Assembly (NCBI RefSeq): GCF_051014445.1 | Contig: NC_135137.1 | Span: 33,109,501 to 33,173,500, forward strand | From: Colletes latitarsis | Taxonomy: Eukaryota > Arthropoda > Insecta > Hymenoptera > Colletidae | Direction: 5' to 3' | DNA: 64,000 nucleotides | Made by a program: the position numbers and the translations under genes | The notes under the pieces: generated by a model | What the model saw: the letters and a program-made list of their open reading frames with translations, nothing else | Databases searched by the model: none | What the model was told of the DNA's origin: nothing | In this document: in pieces, positions 33,801-47,907 of the stretch | Layout: every line of letters begins with the position of its first letter | Position numbering within the stretch: the stretch's first letter is position 1

Positions 33801-36800
33801 ATGGTTTAGATCGTTTTAAGACCGAGGATAGACGACATACCATTCTTTAAGTCGTCCGGTATCGGCGAACTCCGTCGTCAAGAATACGAAGCGTATCACT
33901 GCAGTGAATTCTTCAACGACATCGCTACCGTGTGGACCAACGTTCCCGAGGTCTGCAAAAAGTACCAGAATAGCATTGGTTATTTCGTGTACGACGGCGC
34001 CCATTGTAAGCAACCGTGCTATCTTCTTTAGTCGTGTTAATGATTTCAGTTAGAAGGTGGTAAAAATACGTCGTGTTGCTCGATTTCAGCTTGCGAGTGC
34101 AACGAAACCGGATCTCACAGTTTGCTTTGCGAGAACTATGGGGGCACGTGTCCCTGCAAACCGAACGTCGTAGGTAGACGATGCGATCGCTGCGCGCCGG
34201 GAACTTACGGTTTCGATCCGGAAGGTTGCATTCCGTGCGACTGCGATGGCGTAGGGGCTCTGGACAATTTTTGTGACGTGGAGACCGGTCGGTGCAAGTG
34301 TCGACCGAATACCTACGGGAGAACTTGCGGCCAATGTGAGCCTGGATTCTGGAATTTCCCGCATTGTCAACGGTGCGAGTGCAACGGCCACGCCGAAAGC
34401 TGCGACTCGAAAACCGGAGCGTGCATCAACTGTCGCGATTATACGACCGGCCACAACTGCGACCGATGCATCGACACGTACTACGGTGATCCTAGACTCG
34501 GGGTGGACATACCTTGTAGAGCCTGTCCTTGTCCAGGTAAATGGGAAAAATTTTAACAGGAGATTCTAGAGCCCAAAATAAGACGAAAATTAATAAAAAT
34601 ATAAAAAAATAAAAAGTTATTAACGTTTAAAGTTCTTTTCTAAATCTTTTCTAACTCAGGAACTTTGGATTCCGGCCATTCGTACGCCGAGAGTTGTTCC
34701 CTGGACTCGATGACCCACGACGTGATCTGCGAGTGTTACGACGGTTACACCGGTCCCCGTTGCGAAGCTTGCGCGGAGAACTACTTCGGGAATCCCGAGG
34801 TTCCCGGCGGCAGCTGCGAACCCTGCAATTGCAACAACAATACAGACCTCCGTCGACCTGGGAACTGCGATCCCAATACTGGTCGTTGCCTGCAATGTCT
34901 ACACAACACAGACGGAGCGAATTGTCAGATTTGCAAGGCTGGTTTCTACGGCAATGCGCTCGAACAGGATTGCCAAGTATGCGGTTGCGATCCTCTGGGG
35001 ACCGACAGCAACGCTGGTGGTCCTTGCAACCATCGAACCGGTCAGTGTCCTTGTCTGCCTCACGTTATCGGTCAACTGTGCGATTCCTGCGAGGAAAACC
35101 ATTGGAGGATCGCCAGCGGCCAAGGTTGCGACCCTTGCGAGTGCGACGCCGTTGGAAGCGTTTCCGATAGGTTTGCATTTTAATCTCAATAGCTACGGAA
35201 ATTTGTTTACAAGCTCTGACAACGGTCTTTTTTTAATCAGATGCAATCCGTTCGACGGCACCTGCGAGTGCAGATCCGGTTTCGGCGGAAGGCAGTGCAA
35301 CGAATGCCAGACGAACTACTGGGGCAACCCGAACGTCGAATGTTACGCTTGCGACTGCGATCTGTCCGGCTCGTCCAGCCAACAATGCGACAGGGAATCC
35401 GGGATGTGCGTTTGCAGAACAGGAATCGGGGGCGAGAAATGTGACAAGTGTTACCGAGGTTACTACGGGAACGCGCCCCAGTGCATACCCTGCGGCGAGT
35501 GTTTCGACAATTGGAACGTCACGCTGACGGAGCTGAAGAACAAGACGGACCTCGTGATCGAGGAGGCGTCCAGGATCCAGAAGGTGGGGACCACCGGCGT
35601 CTACAGCGAGGAATTCGACGACATGGAGGAGTCTTTGGTTCAGGTGAGGGCGTTGATCAGCAACGCCTCCATCAGGAGCCAGGATCTGGACGAGCTGAAC
35701 GACCTGACCATAGAGTTGAACAAGAACGTGTCGAAGTCTAGCAAGAAACTGGAGGAAGCGAACAGTCTTCTGGAGAACGTCAGCCAGAGAGTGAACCTAG
35801 GCGACGCGGCGCTGAAGAATCTCAAGAACAGGACGAACAATCTGCACCAGACCGCCGCCGATCTCAAAGAAAACGCGACCAGGCTGCAGGAGGGTAACGT
35901 GCAAGGCGCTCTGAACGTCACGCAACAAATGGCGGAGCAGTCGAGGCAGGCGGAGAAAATGGCGAACGACACCGGGAACGTGCTAGCGGACGCGGAGAGG
36001 TTCAGCAAGCACACGGAGACTCTGCTTTCCAAGAATCTCGACTCTATGAGGAACGCAGGGGCCAAGAACAAAGAGTCCCTGGACGCGATCGCCCGGAAAC
36101 TGAAGACGTTCGACGAGATTATGCCGGTCTTGAATCTCAAGATGTGCGGGGACAATGTCACGGACTGTAGCAGCGTCTGCGGCGGAGCGGATTGCGGTTT
36201 CTGCGGAGGATGGTCCTGTGACGCTGGCGCTCTCACGAAGGCCAGCCAAGCTTTGGACGTGGCCAAGAAACAGGCGGATAAGATCAAGACTCACAAGGAA
36301 GAGGCTGAACAGCTGTTGCGTAACGTACGTGCCTAGACTTCTTTAGAAGTTACGGATTTAAATTACCAATACTTTTCAAGATAAAAAGTTGATCTAGAAC
36401 GAAAATCTAAAAAGAAATTACTAGTAGTATGCAGGTCTGTTATTATGTGTAATGATACTTAACATTTTACACATAATAGAAGGGGGCAGGTTGAATGCTT
36501 CTTTTAGGTTTATCTTTATCAAAAAGTCTGTGGGGATTTTATTGACGAGTCTACTCTAACCCAGACCTATCTCTAACCGTAACCGGGTTAACCACTGTAA
36601 ATCATGAGAAAGAACTTCCAAAGGTCATTAACCCTTAAGTGGATTATTGGGGCAACTGGGGTTCTCTCCAAGTTTAAACTAATATTGTATAATATATGTC
36701 AAATAAAGGAAAGGAGGAAAGCTGATTTCCATTTATCAATTTGGTAAAAATCAACATTAAATAAAATAATTCAGTTGAGATTGAGAGTCCACTTAAGGGT

Positions 36801-37862
36801 TAAATTTACCAATTTACTAATGCATTGGTTAACCCAGTTACATCACAAAACTGAGAACTAAATCCTTGTTACTATCCTTTTCTTCTTCAGATGATTCAAG
36901 TGAAGCGAGACGCGATGGTGGCTAGGTCGAACGCCCAAAACGCCTTCAACTTCGCCAGGAACACGCGCAATCTGTCCGACAGGGTGACGACGGACCTCTC
37001 CGACGTGAACAAACGGATACGAGACTTGCTGGAAGAAGATCAACCGACGCCAGCGATGATCAGAGACCTGGCGAACGAGGTGCTGACCAAGAACATTCAG
37101 TTGAAGCCCGATGAGATCAAGGACCTGGCGAGCCGCATAAAGAGCATCGTGGGCTCTCTGACCGATTCGGAGAAGATCCTCGCTGACACCAAGGACGATC
37201 TTATTCTGGCCACGAGTCTGCAGGAGGAGGCGAACGAGGCCAAGAAGGACGCCATCGAGAAACAGACTCTGGCCAACAAGGTGGTGGTGTTATTGAACGA
37301 GGCTGAGAAAGCTCAGGGTTTGGCGCAGGCGGCGATCAATCAGGCGGAACGCGACGTGAAGAGGTCGGAGAAGGACCTGGAGGAGATCTCTGAGGTGACC
37401 AAAGGCGCGCAGATGCAAGCTAATAGCACCACGCAGACCGTCGATGGTTTGGAGACCCGTTTGAGGCAGCTGCAGACGCAGTCCGTGAAGAACAACTACA
37501 CGCTCACTGAGGTGATCGGTGATCAGGCTAGAAACGTGGGCGAGGAGGCAGAGGCCGTCGACGTAAAGACGAGGAAACTCGGGGAGGATTACAAACGGGT
37601 GGACGAGTCGCTGGATCTGAGGGTGAACAAGAGCAAGGGTAATATATTGAGGGCGAAGGAGTTCCTCCAGAGGGCCTCCAAGCTGACAGCCGACACGTCG
37701 ACGAAGCTGAAGGATCTAGACGGCATGGAGAGCGTCTACAGGGACAACGAGAAGATGCTGAGCGATCTGATGATCGAGGTCGACACGTTGACCGACGAGA
37801 TGGAGAAGCATCTCAAGGAGATCGAGCAGAAGGCTCAGCAGTACAGGCAGTGCACATCTTGA
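27813..37862 (+). CDS. LanB1: laminin subunit beta-1, complete
   Basis: Fourteen coding exons: 27813-27879, 28961-29005, 29463-29549, 30434-30659, 30752-31048, 31311-31873, 32001-32180, 32257-32582, 32739-33149, 33810-34005, 34090-34536, 34660-35170, 35241-36324 and 36891-37862. All phases agree and the total is 1803 residues, normal for the family. Order: signal peptide (1-22), linker with an RGD (42-44), laminin N-terminal domain (about 67-302), first EGF-like LE block (to about 595), laminin IV type B domain (about 597-800), second LE block (to about 1210), then a long coiled coil interrupted near 1420-1450 by the Cys-rich beta knob (CSSVCGGADCGFCGGWSC). The chain ends YRQCTS, supplying the cysteine for interchain bonding. 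It assembles with alpha and gamma chains into secreted basement-membrane laminin. The start lies in the exon encoding the signal peptide. Confidence 0.97.
29463..29549 (+). other. LanB1: LanB1 exon 3, symmetric in-frame exon with RGD
   Basis: An 87-base exon with phase 1 on both sides, so skipping it would keep the frame. It encodes 29 residues between the signal peptide and the laminin N-terminal domain, including SVQRGDMSPTEV. Its acceptor is preceded by GGGGTGTTATAG, a weak polypyrimidine tract, and its donor is G/GTAGCA. Both features suit regulated inclusion. Function is inference; RGD is the classic integrin-binding tripeptide. Confidence 0.6.
33245..33704. mobile_element. long-TIR transposon copy 4, in a LanB1 intron
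   Basis: It starts TAGGGTGTTCGGTCACCTCT and ends AAAATTTTTCCCAGGGG. The last bases of the right end are degraded. It lies in the LanB1 intron 33150-33809 and makes up most of it. Confidence 0.85.
34543..34635 (+). mobile_element. transposon fragment (copy 5) filling a 123 bp LanB1 intron
   Basis: The LanB1 intron 34537-34659 consists of GTAAA, then TIR-derived sequence (TGGGAAAAATTTTAA, GGAGATTCTAGAG, AATAAGACGAAAAT, AAAAAGTTATTAACGTTTAA), then about 24 bases of pyrimidine-rich acceptor. The fragment matches the first 110 bases or so of copy 2, with a small internal change. The donor lies 6 bp before the recognisable transposon sequence. Confidence 0.85.
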
Positions 37863-38135
37863 GGGCATGTAATGATGAAACGTTGATCGAAACTTTCGAT
37901 TGCTCTTTACGAAATCGAAGTTCGACGAATGTTCTTTTCGAACCTTCGTATTCTTTTGTTTTAACAAGTAAAATTTTTTATACTCTTTGGATCCGAATCT
38001 TTCGCGAAGCGTCGGTCTCGAACGCCTTTGAAAATATCAACGAGGTCGGTGCTTCGATAAACAGTTTTTTTTTAAAGAGAAAGTATGAATATCGCCATAC
38101 AAATTACGGAGAAGATGAAACGTAGGGTATAGACG

Positions 38136-38146
38136 AATAAAATAAA
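38136..38146 (+). promoter_or_regulatory. overlapping poly(A) signals of LanB1
   Basis: AATAAAATAAA gives two overlapping AATAAA hexamers 274 bp after the LanB1 stop. A further AATAAA near 38449 could serve a longer 3' UTR. Confidence 0.6.
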
Positions 38147-38284
38147 TTTTTAAACGAGAGCAAAGCCCTACCAAACGTATCGCGAATTTAGCTTCGAATT
38201 TGGAGTTACTTTTCCAGTGCCATAATTGCAAACGAAGGGGCCATTTAATCGTTAGAGACATATATCGTATGTCTACAACAAATA

Positions 38285-38305
38285 CATATATATATATATA
38301 TATTT
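38285..38305 (+). repeat. TA dinucleotide microsatellite
   Basis: A run of about ten TA steps downstream of LanB1. Confidence 0.9.
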
Positions 38306-38449
38306 ATACAAAAATTTTCGAAAGTTTAACGGATCGTATTTTTTAATTCTCTTTTCCGAATTTATTACAGCGTGAAAATGATCCAAAACTATGCAAGATT
38401 TTTTTTAATATCGCCATACTTGTATTTATATTTTTTATGCCATGACAAG

Positions 38450-41400
38450 AAATAAATTTGCGATAACGATGCTTACTTTGAGAACCACTCACGAAAAGGC
38501 AGGGAGAAATTTGCAGAGAGTATCATTGATCGGATGAGTCAGAGATGTGTGTTTAAAACGAATTGATAAGAGCATAAATGCCATTCCATCCCGCGTCCTG
38601 GGCGTCGCTTGATTCAATAGACAGCACGTTATTAAACTGGCTTGTTATTAAAAATTTGTCGAACTTTTGTCACGAATTGTGCTCAGAAATAATTCGGTAC
38701 TAGTAATCGATTTCAGTGTCAGCGATTATTTATTAGCGTTTCGGTCGATTAAATCGGTGAATCGACGAATTAAAATTCGAACGATTACTAACGTTATTTT
38801 ATTAATGATTATTTATTTCAAACGGGCGTTTAAGTTCTTGACAGTGCAGTTTGATCACTAGTCGACGATTCGGAAATTAATAAATAGCAACTGAATCATT
38901 TTCATTGCAACTTAGCACTGCAAAAGCCGAATATTACTCAAGAAAAGAAAAATGACTGAACTAGTTGTAACGCAGAGTTAAGACATCCACATCAACATTT
39001 CACGCACAATAGATTCGATCGTTACAAAATAAGTTTCTGTACTTATACGGTATATTTACGTTTCATTTATAAATAATATATACGAGACACTGTGCAATAG
39101 TTAACGCGAGGTAGATAGAATTTTCTAATTTCGATAGCCTGTAAATATACAATATGTCTTTCCGCCAAACTGCATTTTTTTTTAATACATATTCTTTTAA
39201 TAATAAATAATAATCGTGTTATACGATCGTCGTATTATAAACGAAGTACGTGTTTTCGGAAAATGGAAGGTTTACGTTTAAATAAAAACTTTTGTAATAT
39301 GAATTTCATATATTTTTAATACATATATACGCGTATGAACAATTGCACGCACGTGCATACATTTCGTGTTCAGTATGGGAGAATTTCAGAGGGAATTGTA
39401 ATGTATGTTGAAAATTTGAAATAATATGCGGTTTTTGAAGGTGAACAAAGTCTGGAGTTAACAATCGAAGAGATTCAGAGAAGCGTTGGAAATATATAAG
39501 AAAGAATTCTGTAATGGAGAATGATTATAGATATTTATAGATCGATATTTTAGTTATAATCGACGTATTGATATTGTCAGCGGTGGCCATTATCGAATAT
39601 GCGCTCTTACACGGGCAAAAAATGGAACAACGCTATTATTAAACCAAAAGTTTTTAATTGTATTTAATAAGTAGTTACGTTTATGCGACGATAGAGAATT
39701 ATATATTAGAGAAATAAATAAAATTGAAAAATTAATAATCCGGGCAATCAGAATTTATCATTCCATTCGATTCAGTTTTAAATACTTCATTAATAGCAAG
39801 ATTGAAATATTAAAAGATAAAACTCTATGTATAAAACAATCGAAATTTTGAAATGAAAAAATTTCAATGAATTCTATAACGAAGAATATAATAATAGTTT
39901 GTGGTATCAATCTTTGACAAAAAATTTAAACTCGCTTCGTATTCCGTAAAACATCGTCGAAGAAAGTCCTTATCCAAGTAGAAACGATAAAATTTTGATA
40001 ATGGATAAATGTAAAACTTTGTAGGTTTAAGTACGATAACAGTATTTCCTTAGCTTGCTTTTTTATCGTTGGTAAAAAGACGAAAAGGACAAACCGGAAA
40101 TATGAAAAGCGTGCATGATAAAATTTTCCAGTCATTAGAAACTTCATCGTGGAATAGAAAATTTAAAAGGAATTTAATTTCAAATTTCAAGAATTGAAAA
40201 GGATCTAAAATTCTAAAATTACAAATATCAAAGAGAGAACATTTATTTTAAATATTTAAATTGTTTTTAATGTTATTTTTCAAAATTGTAGTATTTAACA
40301 TTTTTCTGTAGCAATTGTAACTTTGAAAAAATTTAATTATTCTGTCATAAATTAGTAGCGTGGGAACATTTGTCGTGTAATACTTCGTCAGGGGTGACTT
40401 TTATCAATGAAACAAGAAGCTTCTCCGGTCGTAGTAAATTCTGTTTCAGTCGGAACGCCGTCTGTAACGCGCTTCTTTATAAAAATAGTATTTATAGTTT
40501 ATTATCGTAGAGTCTGGTTTCGATCTACATGTGCGCCCCTCCGGTCTCTGCCCTCGTCAAACGTCTTGACAGCGTGTCCTGTCCATCAGCGTTTGAACTT
40601 TCTGAATCAGTAGCCACGGCTAGATTCGACAGAGATCTTCAACAGATCAATCTACGAGCTACTTGAATAATTTTATAAAGGGTCGACGATCGAAGTAACC
40701 TCCAGATGCGTTCTGAAACCTAAAAGTAAAAGTTTCCTGTTCTCGAACAGTCGTACTCGAAGTACATTTATTTTAATTTTTACTCTCTAAACAATTATGG
40801 TAAATTTAAATAAAAAAATTTCAAAAGATCGTCGGAGAAGAAGTTCTTCTAAAACTGAATTCAATCACAAGCGAAATTGATATTCTCTATTGTGTTCGTT
40901 GCTCTGAATATTACAATTTCATTAGTTTTTTTTTTTTAGTTAAATACGAGATAAAAGAGCATTTGTTAAACTGGTACATGTTGAGGGAGATTGAGTTTAA
41001 TGATATAATAATAAAATTGATAGAAGTTTGAATAGAGGAACGTGGGTTGAAGATCCCTGTTCCAGCACATAGAATTCTTTTATTTATTATTTCGACGTAT
41101 GCATGTACCTCTCCCTAAAGTCGCCCTTTTGGCTTTTAGAACTCCAGCTCAGACGCCGTAGTATTTCGTGAATAGATAGCACTGTTGAATCGAAATGGAG
41201 TATGGGCTCGCGAGTCTATGCATAATGAGTTCATTCAGAACAGGCAGCAGTGGTTGCCCAACGCTCGAGATTACCATTAGAAATAAAAATTCGACGAAAT
41301 AGCTGTGCAACGATACGCTACGTAAAAATAAAACTCTGGAACGATCCAAATTTTGGAAAAAATAGGGAATTCAAGCTCGAAAATAAATTGCAATTTCGAA

Positions 41401-44400
41401 CAGGTAAAAATAATAATAGGTTTTTATTACTGAAAATGTAAAAGGACACGAGTTAATATAATTAAATATCATTTCTCTAACAGTACAAGAGCTCTTCGTT
41501 CTTTGATTAGTCTTTTGCATTCGAGGAGTCAAAAATTCAATAGACATTCTTTATCTAGAAGGATTATTTGAAAAATGTACCTGGGTAAAATAAAAATATT
41601 TATTGCTATACAAAACAAATAAAATTAAGAATATAAGTATCCACTTCGAGGGTACTATCATATATATTTTTTATATTTTTGATTTTAGTAGGAGTAACTA
41701 TTTTAACTGTATTTGAAGGAAAAGTTCTAAGATCGAAGAAGGTCCTAATAAATTAGGAATTATAAGATTTTGTGTACGTGTGAATATATACGTTCCATAA
41801 TTAAATTTCCTAATCAGATAATTGTTTTCTGGAATGGAAAGGGATAAGCTCGAGTCTCACCCTCGTGGTTGTTGGTCGTCGACAAAGAGTATGGTTTTTC
41901 AATGCATAATTCACGGCCCTTATCGTCGTCTGACCTGCCATCAGAGATTTATTGCAGACGATCATTTTTATTGGACGAAGATTATGGCTATCTATGGGCG
42001 CGTATTAGTCGACTTTATGCGCGGTCAGATTCCTGGCCTTTCCGGCTGAAATGTAAAAGTGCAATCGCCGCCATAAAGGAAATTGCTCATTAACCCTGTG
42101 ACAGCAAACATCTTTTCTCTATCGCGACATTGCGTGCGTCGGTCTCGGTTTCATTGTCGATCGTTTCATCGCCAATAGCTGCGGTGGGTGTTCTAAACAA
42201 TTACGAACAAATAAATTAACACGTGGGAACTATGTTAGCGGCGGAGCAAAATGTAATCCGATCAATGATTATCGTAATCGTAAATCACTAACGTACATTC
42301 CAATATTTCAATAATGTCTGATTTAATTCTATTATCAATTTGTAACAATTTTGGTTTCAAAACAATAGTAAAAAAGAAATTATCTAAAGTATTTATTTGG
42401 TTCAAGAAAAATAACGAAAGCTATAATATTTTACTTCTTGAAATTGACGTTGGCCAGAAAAATAGCGCGAAAGTTTGCCACAAATGGCATTGAATATAAA
42501 TTACTATTATTTTAAAAGGTCAACAAATTCAAATTTTCAAATTAAATTATTTTCTTAAATTTCAATTTAATATCTGGGTAAGCAAGAGGAACGTTTATGA
42601 GTGTTTCTTAGTTTTTAAAACATGATTGGCAAAAATGGCCTGCAACGTCGTAGAGTGCTATGTAAATCGAATATTGTTTTCGTAGGGACAGCGTAGATAA
42701 TGAGATGAATACTTTCTCACAAAGATGAAATATTGCCGTACCGATAGCGAGGGTTCGAGGTAAAAGGTCCTCTGTGTGCACAGTCTGATTACGCGAACCA
42801 TTCGTCCCAGGTTATGTTTGGGCTCCGTTGTCCTGAAAACGGCCAAAAGAATTATGCTTCTTCTCACGGTGCATTCCAGGCAGGTTACTCGAACCGGTCT
42901 AATCGGGGTTGGTTATGCAAAATAGACCCCCGTTTTCGAAACACTTTTCGTTCCAGGATTTTGCTAGGAATAATAAAGTTAAACGCGAACAAAGTAGACA
43001 ATCGAAGTACCATTACGTTACTTTGTTGAGAGAAAGAGAATTTTTCTTTCAGATCGTTATTAAAAATAATTGAAATTATCGAATAAATTAATACGCAGAG
43101 ACATACGTGATTATTTCCGTGAAAACGAGTGTAAATAAAGAAGTCTCTTATCCCGTAGAGCGAGGCCAGGACTCGTTTTCTCGAGATTACTTTTAATCGC
43201 AGGGTGGAAAGCCAGGTGAGACGTATCGAGGGGATGAAAGGGGGTGCAGGGAGTGAGTTTTGTTTGAGGGACCGCTCCTTTCGATTGTTAGGATCCGGCT
43301 TTGTGCCGTCTACCGACAGCTGGCCTACGCGGTTCCAAGTCGCCTCTGCAGCCATCTTTACAATTTAACGCCAATGGGGGGGTTAACTTTCATTGAAATT
43401 ATTTATGAAAAAAGTCGCCCTGCAACGACACTCATTGCGTACAAATTCATTCCAAAGTAAATGTGCATGAAAGAATGAAGATTCGATGAAACACGTGACA
43501 CATTTTTACTGATTTCATAATATTTCTTATTCCCCATTTAATGCAAGGTGTAGGCATTTTAAAAAAATTAAGAAATAAAAGTAACGTACTATACATTCTA
43601 CCATACTATACAGGCACATTTCATTGAAACAAGAAAATCATACGAATTTTTATAGAAATGTGATATGTAAATATTGGAATCAATCAATTTCAGAACGTGG
43701 AATAATTTAAACAATAAAAATTACGTCCAAACAATTTAATCAAATTTAAATAAATTTTCCATTTGGTAAGTTATGTTTCGGTGACCATAAATTGATAATC
43801 AATAGTCGCGGAAGGGTTCGATTGACCAAACTAATCGATAAATCAATGGTCCGTGGAAAGGACGAAGTGGTCGAACGCGTTGCTATTTGTCGTTACTCCA
43901 TTTCGTCCTGTTGACAGTATTAATTCGAGCACGTGCCAATCGTGTTTCGACCATCGGGCCATCGCCCATTTTCGGCATTGGTCCGATCGTACCATCGTGA
44001 ACAGCCGGCAGTCTGAGAAACGCGCGCCACGCGGAACCATCTAACCGTCAATGCGACCACAAAGTAATCGTAAAGTGCATTCTATGACCAATTCACGCTA
44101 AAAATATACGGTGAAACTGTCGACATCGTGCACGATTATTTAGGATTACCCGTGTGCTTCCACGAAAAAAAACTTACAATTTTTTTTTTAATTTATATAT
44201 CGATGAAAATTGAGAATTCTAAGTCGTGATTTCTGGAAGGGTTGAAGATCTTAGTGCAATACGATTTCTCGCGGTGAGTGAAAAGTGTAATTAGCATTAC
44301 AAGTAGCATTAATTGTGCAACTGTTGTGTTTTTTAAATTGAATTACGTATGGATTAAAATTGTGAACTCATAGCGTGACTTTTAAAATTATTTATTTTTA

Positions 44401-46524
44401 TGACGATTATTAAATACGTAATTTGATGTAATTTTAGAGAACGTAATAATGTGATAGTAAATTGTTTTTCCGAGTTTGTGTAATGATTGTACTTGAATAT
44501 GTTCTCAGGCAGTGCTCTTTTCTCTGAGTGTCGTATCAATATTACGATTATACCCTCCTTGTTCGACAAATAATGAAGAAAGTTGTTCAAACTGTGGAAC
44601 ATTTGATCTAAATAGCTGCTATGATGTGTGTATTTGATGTTCATCGACGGTATAGTTTAGATTACGGAAGAATTTTCTAATTTCTTCGAAAAAGTAGACA
44701 CTTTAGAAGCTTCTTATAAAATTACACTTTGCAATGTTAAATATGCATCTTGTAGGTATAGTACGATTCTCAATTATTCGAACGAACCTCTGACATGCGA
44801 AAAAAAGAAATTATATTTTCACACGAAACCCATTTCTCAATTTCTAATATTTGTTATTATAAAAGTATAATGTTGTACAGTTTCTAATATAAGCTACAAA
44901 TAATATTAAATTAGTTGGGTAAATTGAGTCAAGAAATAGCGATAAGAAAATAATTTTTGGAACAAGTTGCAAGTTTATAGTACCGGTCACCGGTGACCAC
45001 CATGACAGTCAACGTATTAGTATTAATATCAAGGGAAGAAATATCGATCCACAAATGCTACCACCATAATATGAAAGTACATAACCCATAATAATAATTA
45101 ATTAAAGATTTTCAATAAATATATACGCTGATTCTATAAACGATATAAAAGTATTATCAAATATTGTTCATTGATTCTAGAATTCAATTTTTACTCAGTG
45201 GTCAATAATTAGGCCAGTACTGAGTCCCACAATGCATCCTTAACCATCGAATTTATAAATAAAAATGTCCGAATAATAACAGATACAAAAAACTTGTGTT
45301 TTTGATAAATGAATAATAAAAGCAATGCAATGAAGTCATAATTGATAATAATTAGGTCCTTCTACCATAGTAAAGTAATAAAAAATTGCAGAAGAGAACA
45401 ATTTGAAAAACATTAGCAAGAATAATTCAATCAAGCGTTTAGCAAAAGTTGATTTTAGCGTTTGGAAAAAGTTACTTGAATGGATGGAGTCCTGTAGATC
45501 CTTGTAGCCTTCCCTTTGGTTTCAAGCCTGCTACCAAGGAGTATCAAAGGATGTGAAAATTCTCACTGTGGCCAAGCCGTGATACGGAGAGAGTATCATT
45601 TCGCTCGATTGCGCTCGAACGATGCTCGTCAGCCTAACAATGATCCCCAAAGAGATTAATTAATTACGATTCCTTGGCGGCAGTGGTGCTTGAGCAAACC
45701 AGATCAAACGCGGGAGCGGTGCAAGTGCCAGATAAGGAGGCCTCGTGTACTCGTTGTAAAAGGGGAGTTAAAGATCGTCGGAGTTCGTCAGTCCCAGAAG
45801 AGCGCTCGTCGCGGAAGCTAGTAGAAAAGAGTTCGCGACTCTCGTCTTCGCGCGCGTGCTTCCTCCACAGAAATCGCGAATAATACGAAACGAAACATTT
45901 TTAAAGACAAATCAATGAAAAAACAATAATTATTCGCATACCGTAAAATTTACTTTATCGAAATATCATCGACGGTCTGCTTCGAAGAGTCTGGAGAAGA
46001 GATGAAGTCTTTAGGGAATTATTCTCGAACGGGTTTGAGGAAGTTTGACGCGTCGAACGGTTGAATCGAAACTTCGACGAAGGTAATTATAATAAATATA
46101 TTGTAGAAGTTCCATTTATTTTTTGTGTATACAAGAGAAAGTGAAATAAAAATTTGGGAGAAGCGGCGCCACGAACTGTTATCGATGGGAAATTCGACGA
46201 TTCGTGAAACGAAAACTGGACAAATTAGCTCGAATCGAGTCAGTGTTATCGTGAAACGTCTTTTCGAAACTTCGTGCTGTCAACGACGATAGGAAATTTA
46301 TTCGATCAGCGTGGAAATCCGCACGAGACTGCTCGACGAATGCTCGCGGACGGAAGAAAATAAGAAACACGATAATGCGTTCGGCGTCAACAATCGAAAC
46401 GATAAGTGAAATTGATTTATGGATTCGGTTGGTAAAATAGCGCAGCGGTTTCAGGACGTTCCGCGCGGATCCGTTTCGCCTCGAGGAGACGAAGAAATCC
46501 AGAAAACCGCGGAGAAAGCGGTGG
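38450..46524. other. large intergenic region, nothing supported
   Basis: AT-rich with many short open frames on both strands and no recognised family. A GC-richer patch at about 45600-46085 ends with a possible donor (GACGAAG/GTAATT) and might be an upstream leader exon of the GPCR gene. No RNA gene was recognised. Confidence 0.4.
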
Positions 46525-47340
46525 AAATTAATTAATATCAATAAGACGAGGTCGAAGTTCACCGAGATCACGATATTTCTCGGCTGTCGCAAGAAGTTCA
46601 AAGGCTTCGGTGATTTCTTTAAAGGGAACATTCTTATTCGAGGAAGAAGAAGAAACAGCGAATTATCTTGCTCGCCAAGACGAAACAAATTTTAATCACG
46701 AACTACCATCTTGTCGGGAAAAATTCAATTCAGGAAAAGTCAAAATTAATAAATTTCAATAATACGAGAAGTTCACGTGCATCGTGATATTTTCAGAGTC
46801 ATTGGAAGAAGTGTAAAGGTTACAGTTCATCATCTGAAAGGAAACAGAACCAATAATTGTCGACAAGATGTGTTCGAAATTTACAAACATTTTGATTAAC
46901 TTTTTTAACAGGGAAGAGTCAATGTGTAATTTTTCTTCCGACAAGAATATTGCAAAAATTCACGTTTTTAAGACGTTTCGAGAGAGACTGAAGGAAGGGC
47001 CACGGCGCTGAAGAAAAATGAGTTTCGAGGAAAGCAGTGAAAATCAATTACTTTCTATAATAGGAGGTCGAAGGTCACGAAGATAGTTCTCAGACGCCGC
47101 TATCGCAAGAAGTTCGTGGCCCATCTTCCCGGTGGTTTCTTTGATTCGGAGGGGTCAGAAGGCCTCTTCGGTGCAGAGGAAAGGGATTCCAGTTCCATTT
47201 TTTCGACGTCGCGGGATCGTCGGCAAGAAAATCGGAGAAAGACACGAGTGGAGCTAACTGCCGCTAACGAACGAACAAAAAGAAGATGCGAGAAGAGCGA
47301 ATTCAAGTGGCTCGCTAAGATGCAATTGCGTATTTAATTG
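46525..47340. repeat. three degenerate tandem units of about 250-300 bp
   Basis: Related segments start near 46525, 46743 and 47038. Each runs from AATTAAT/AATCAAT-like sequence through ATAATACGAGAAG/ATAGGAGGTCGAAG, then a GAAGAAGT/AAGAAGTTC motif, to GATTTCTTT/GGTTTCTTTGA-like sequence. Units are highly diverged. The 169-codon minus-strand frame at 46179-46688 overlaps unit 1 and looks like chance. Confidence 0.5.
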
Positions 47341-47557
47341 GGCCGAACGTTTGGGCCTCGTCGAACAAACCATTCAAAAGCATGTAAATCGACCATTTGC
47401 ATCTGCGACCTATACTTCATTAATAGATCATTAAAGAAATAGTTAATATATTTGTAATATACAATATTCTTTACCATATTTATGTAGTTATTTATTTTCT
47501 TGGTATTCTTTTGACTCCTATTATCCTTTGTCTATTATTTTATATTTATGTTTAAAT

Positions 47558-47817
47558 AAATATAAAATTTCAAACTATTATACGTAGTCAGTTTTAAAAG
47601 TTCCATTCGAGTTTAATTTATTTTCTAGTTTTTAAAACTTATTCTTTATCGAACATTGCATCAATAAATTATTTATTATGCATAAACAAGTACAAAATTT
47701 CAAACTATTATACGTAGTCAGTTTTAAAAGTTCCATTCTAGTTTTAGTTTATTTTCTAGTCTTCGATACTTATTCTTTATTGAATCTTGTATGAATGAAT
47801 TATTTGATGATCTGGAA
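47558..47817. repeat. tandem duplication, offset 130 bp
   Basis: CAAACTATTATACGTAGTCA and the following TTTTAAAAGTTCCATTC occur at 47571 and again at 47701. The rest of the unit is similar with small changes. Confidence 0.9.
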
Positions 47818-47907
47818 ACTATTAATTTTAAAAGGAAATTAAATAAAGAACACGTTGTCGCCTAAATATTGGAGTTTAATTTCTAAGTGACTTGTGTTTC
47901 CTTGCAG

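Noticed and set aside
35640..36287. 215-codon minus-strand frame
   Set aside because: It is antisense to the coiled-coil exon of LanB1; codon bias of the real frame keeps the opposite strand open.
46179..46688. 169-codon minus-strand frame
   Set aside because: It overlaps degenerate repeat units and is Phe/Leu/Arg-rich without any recognised domain or splice signals.
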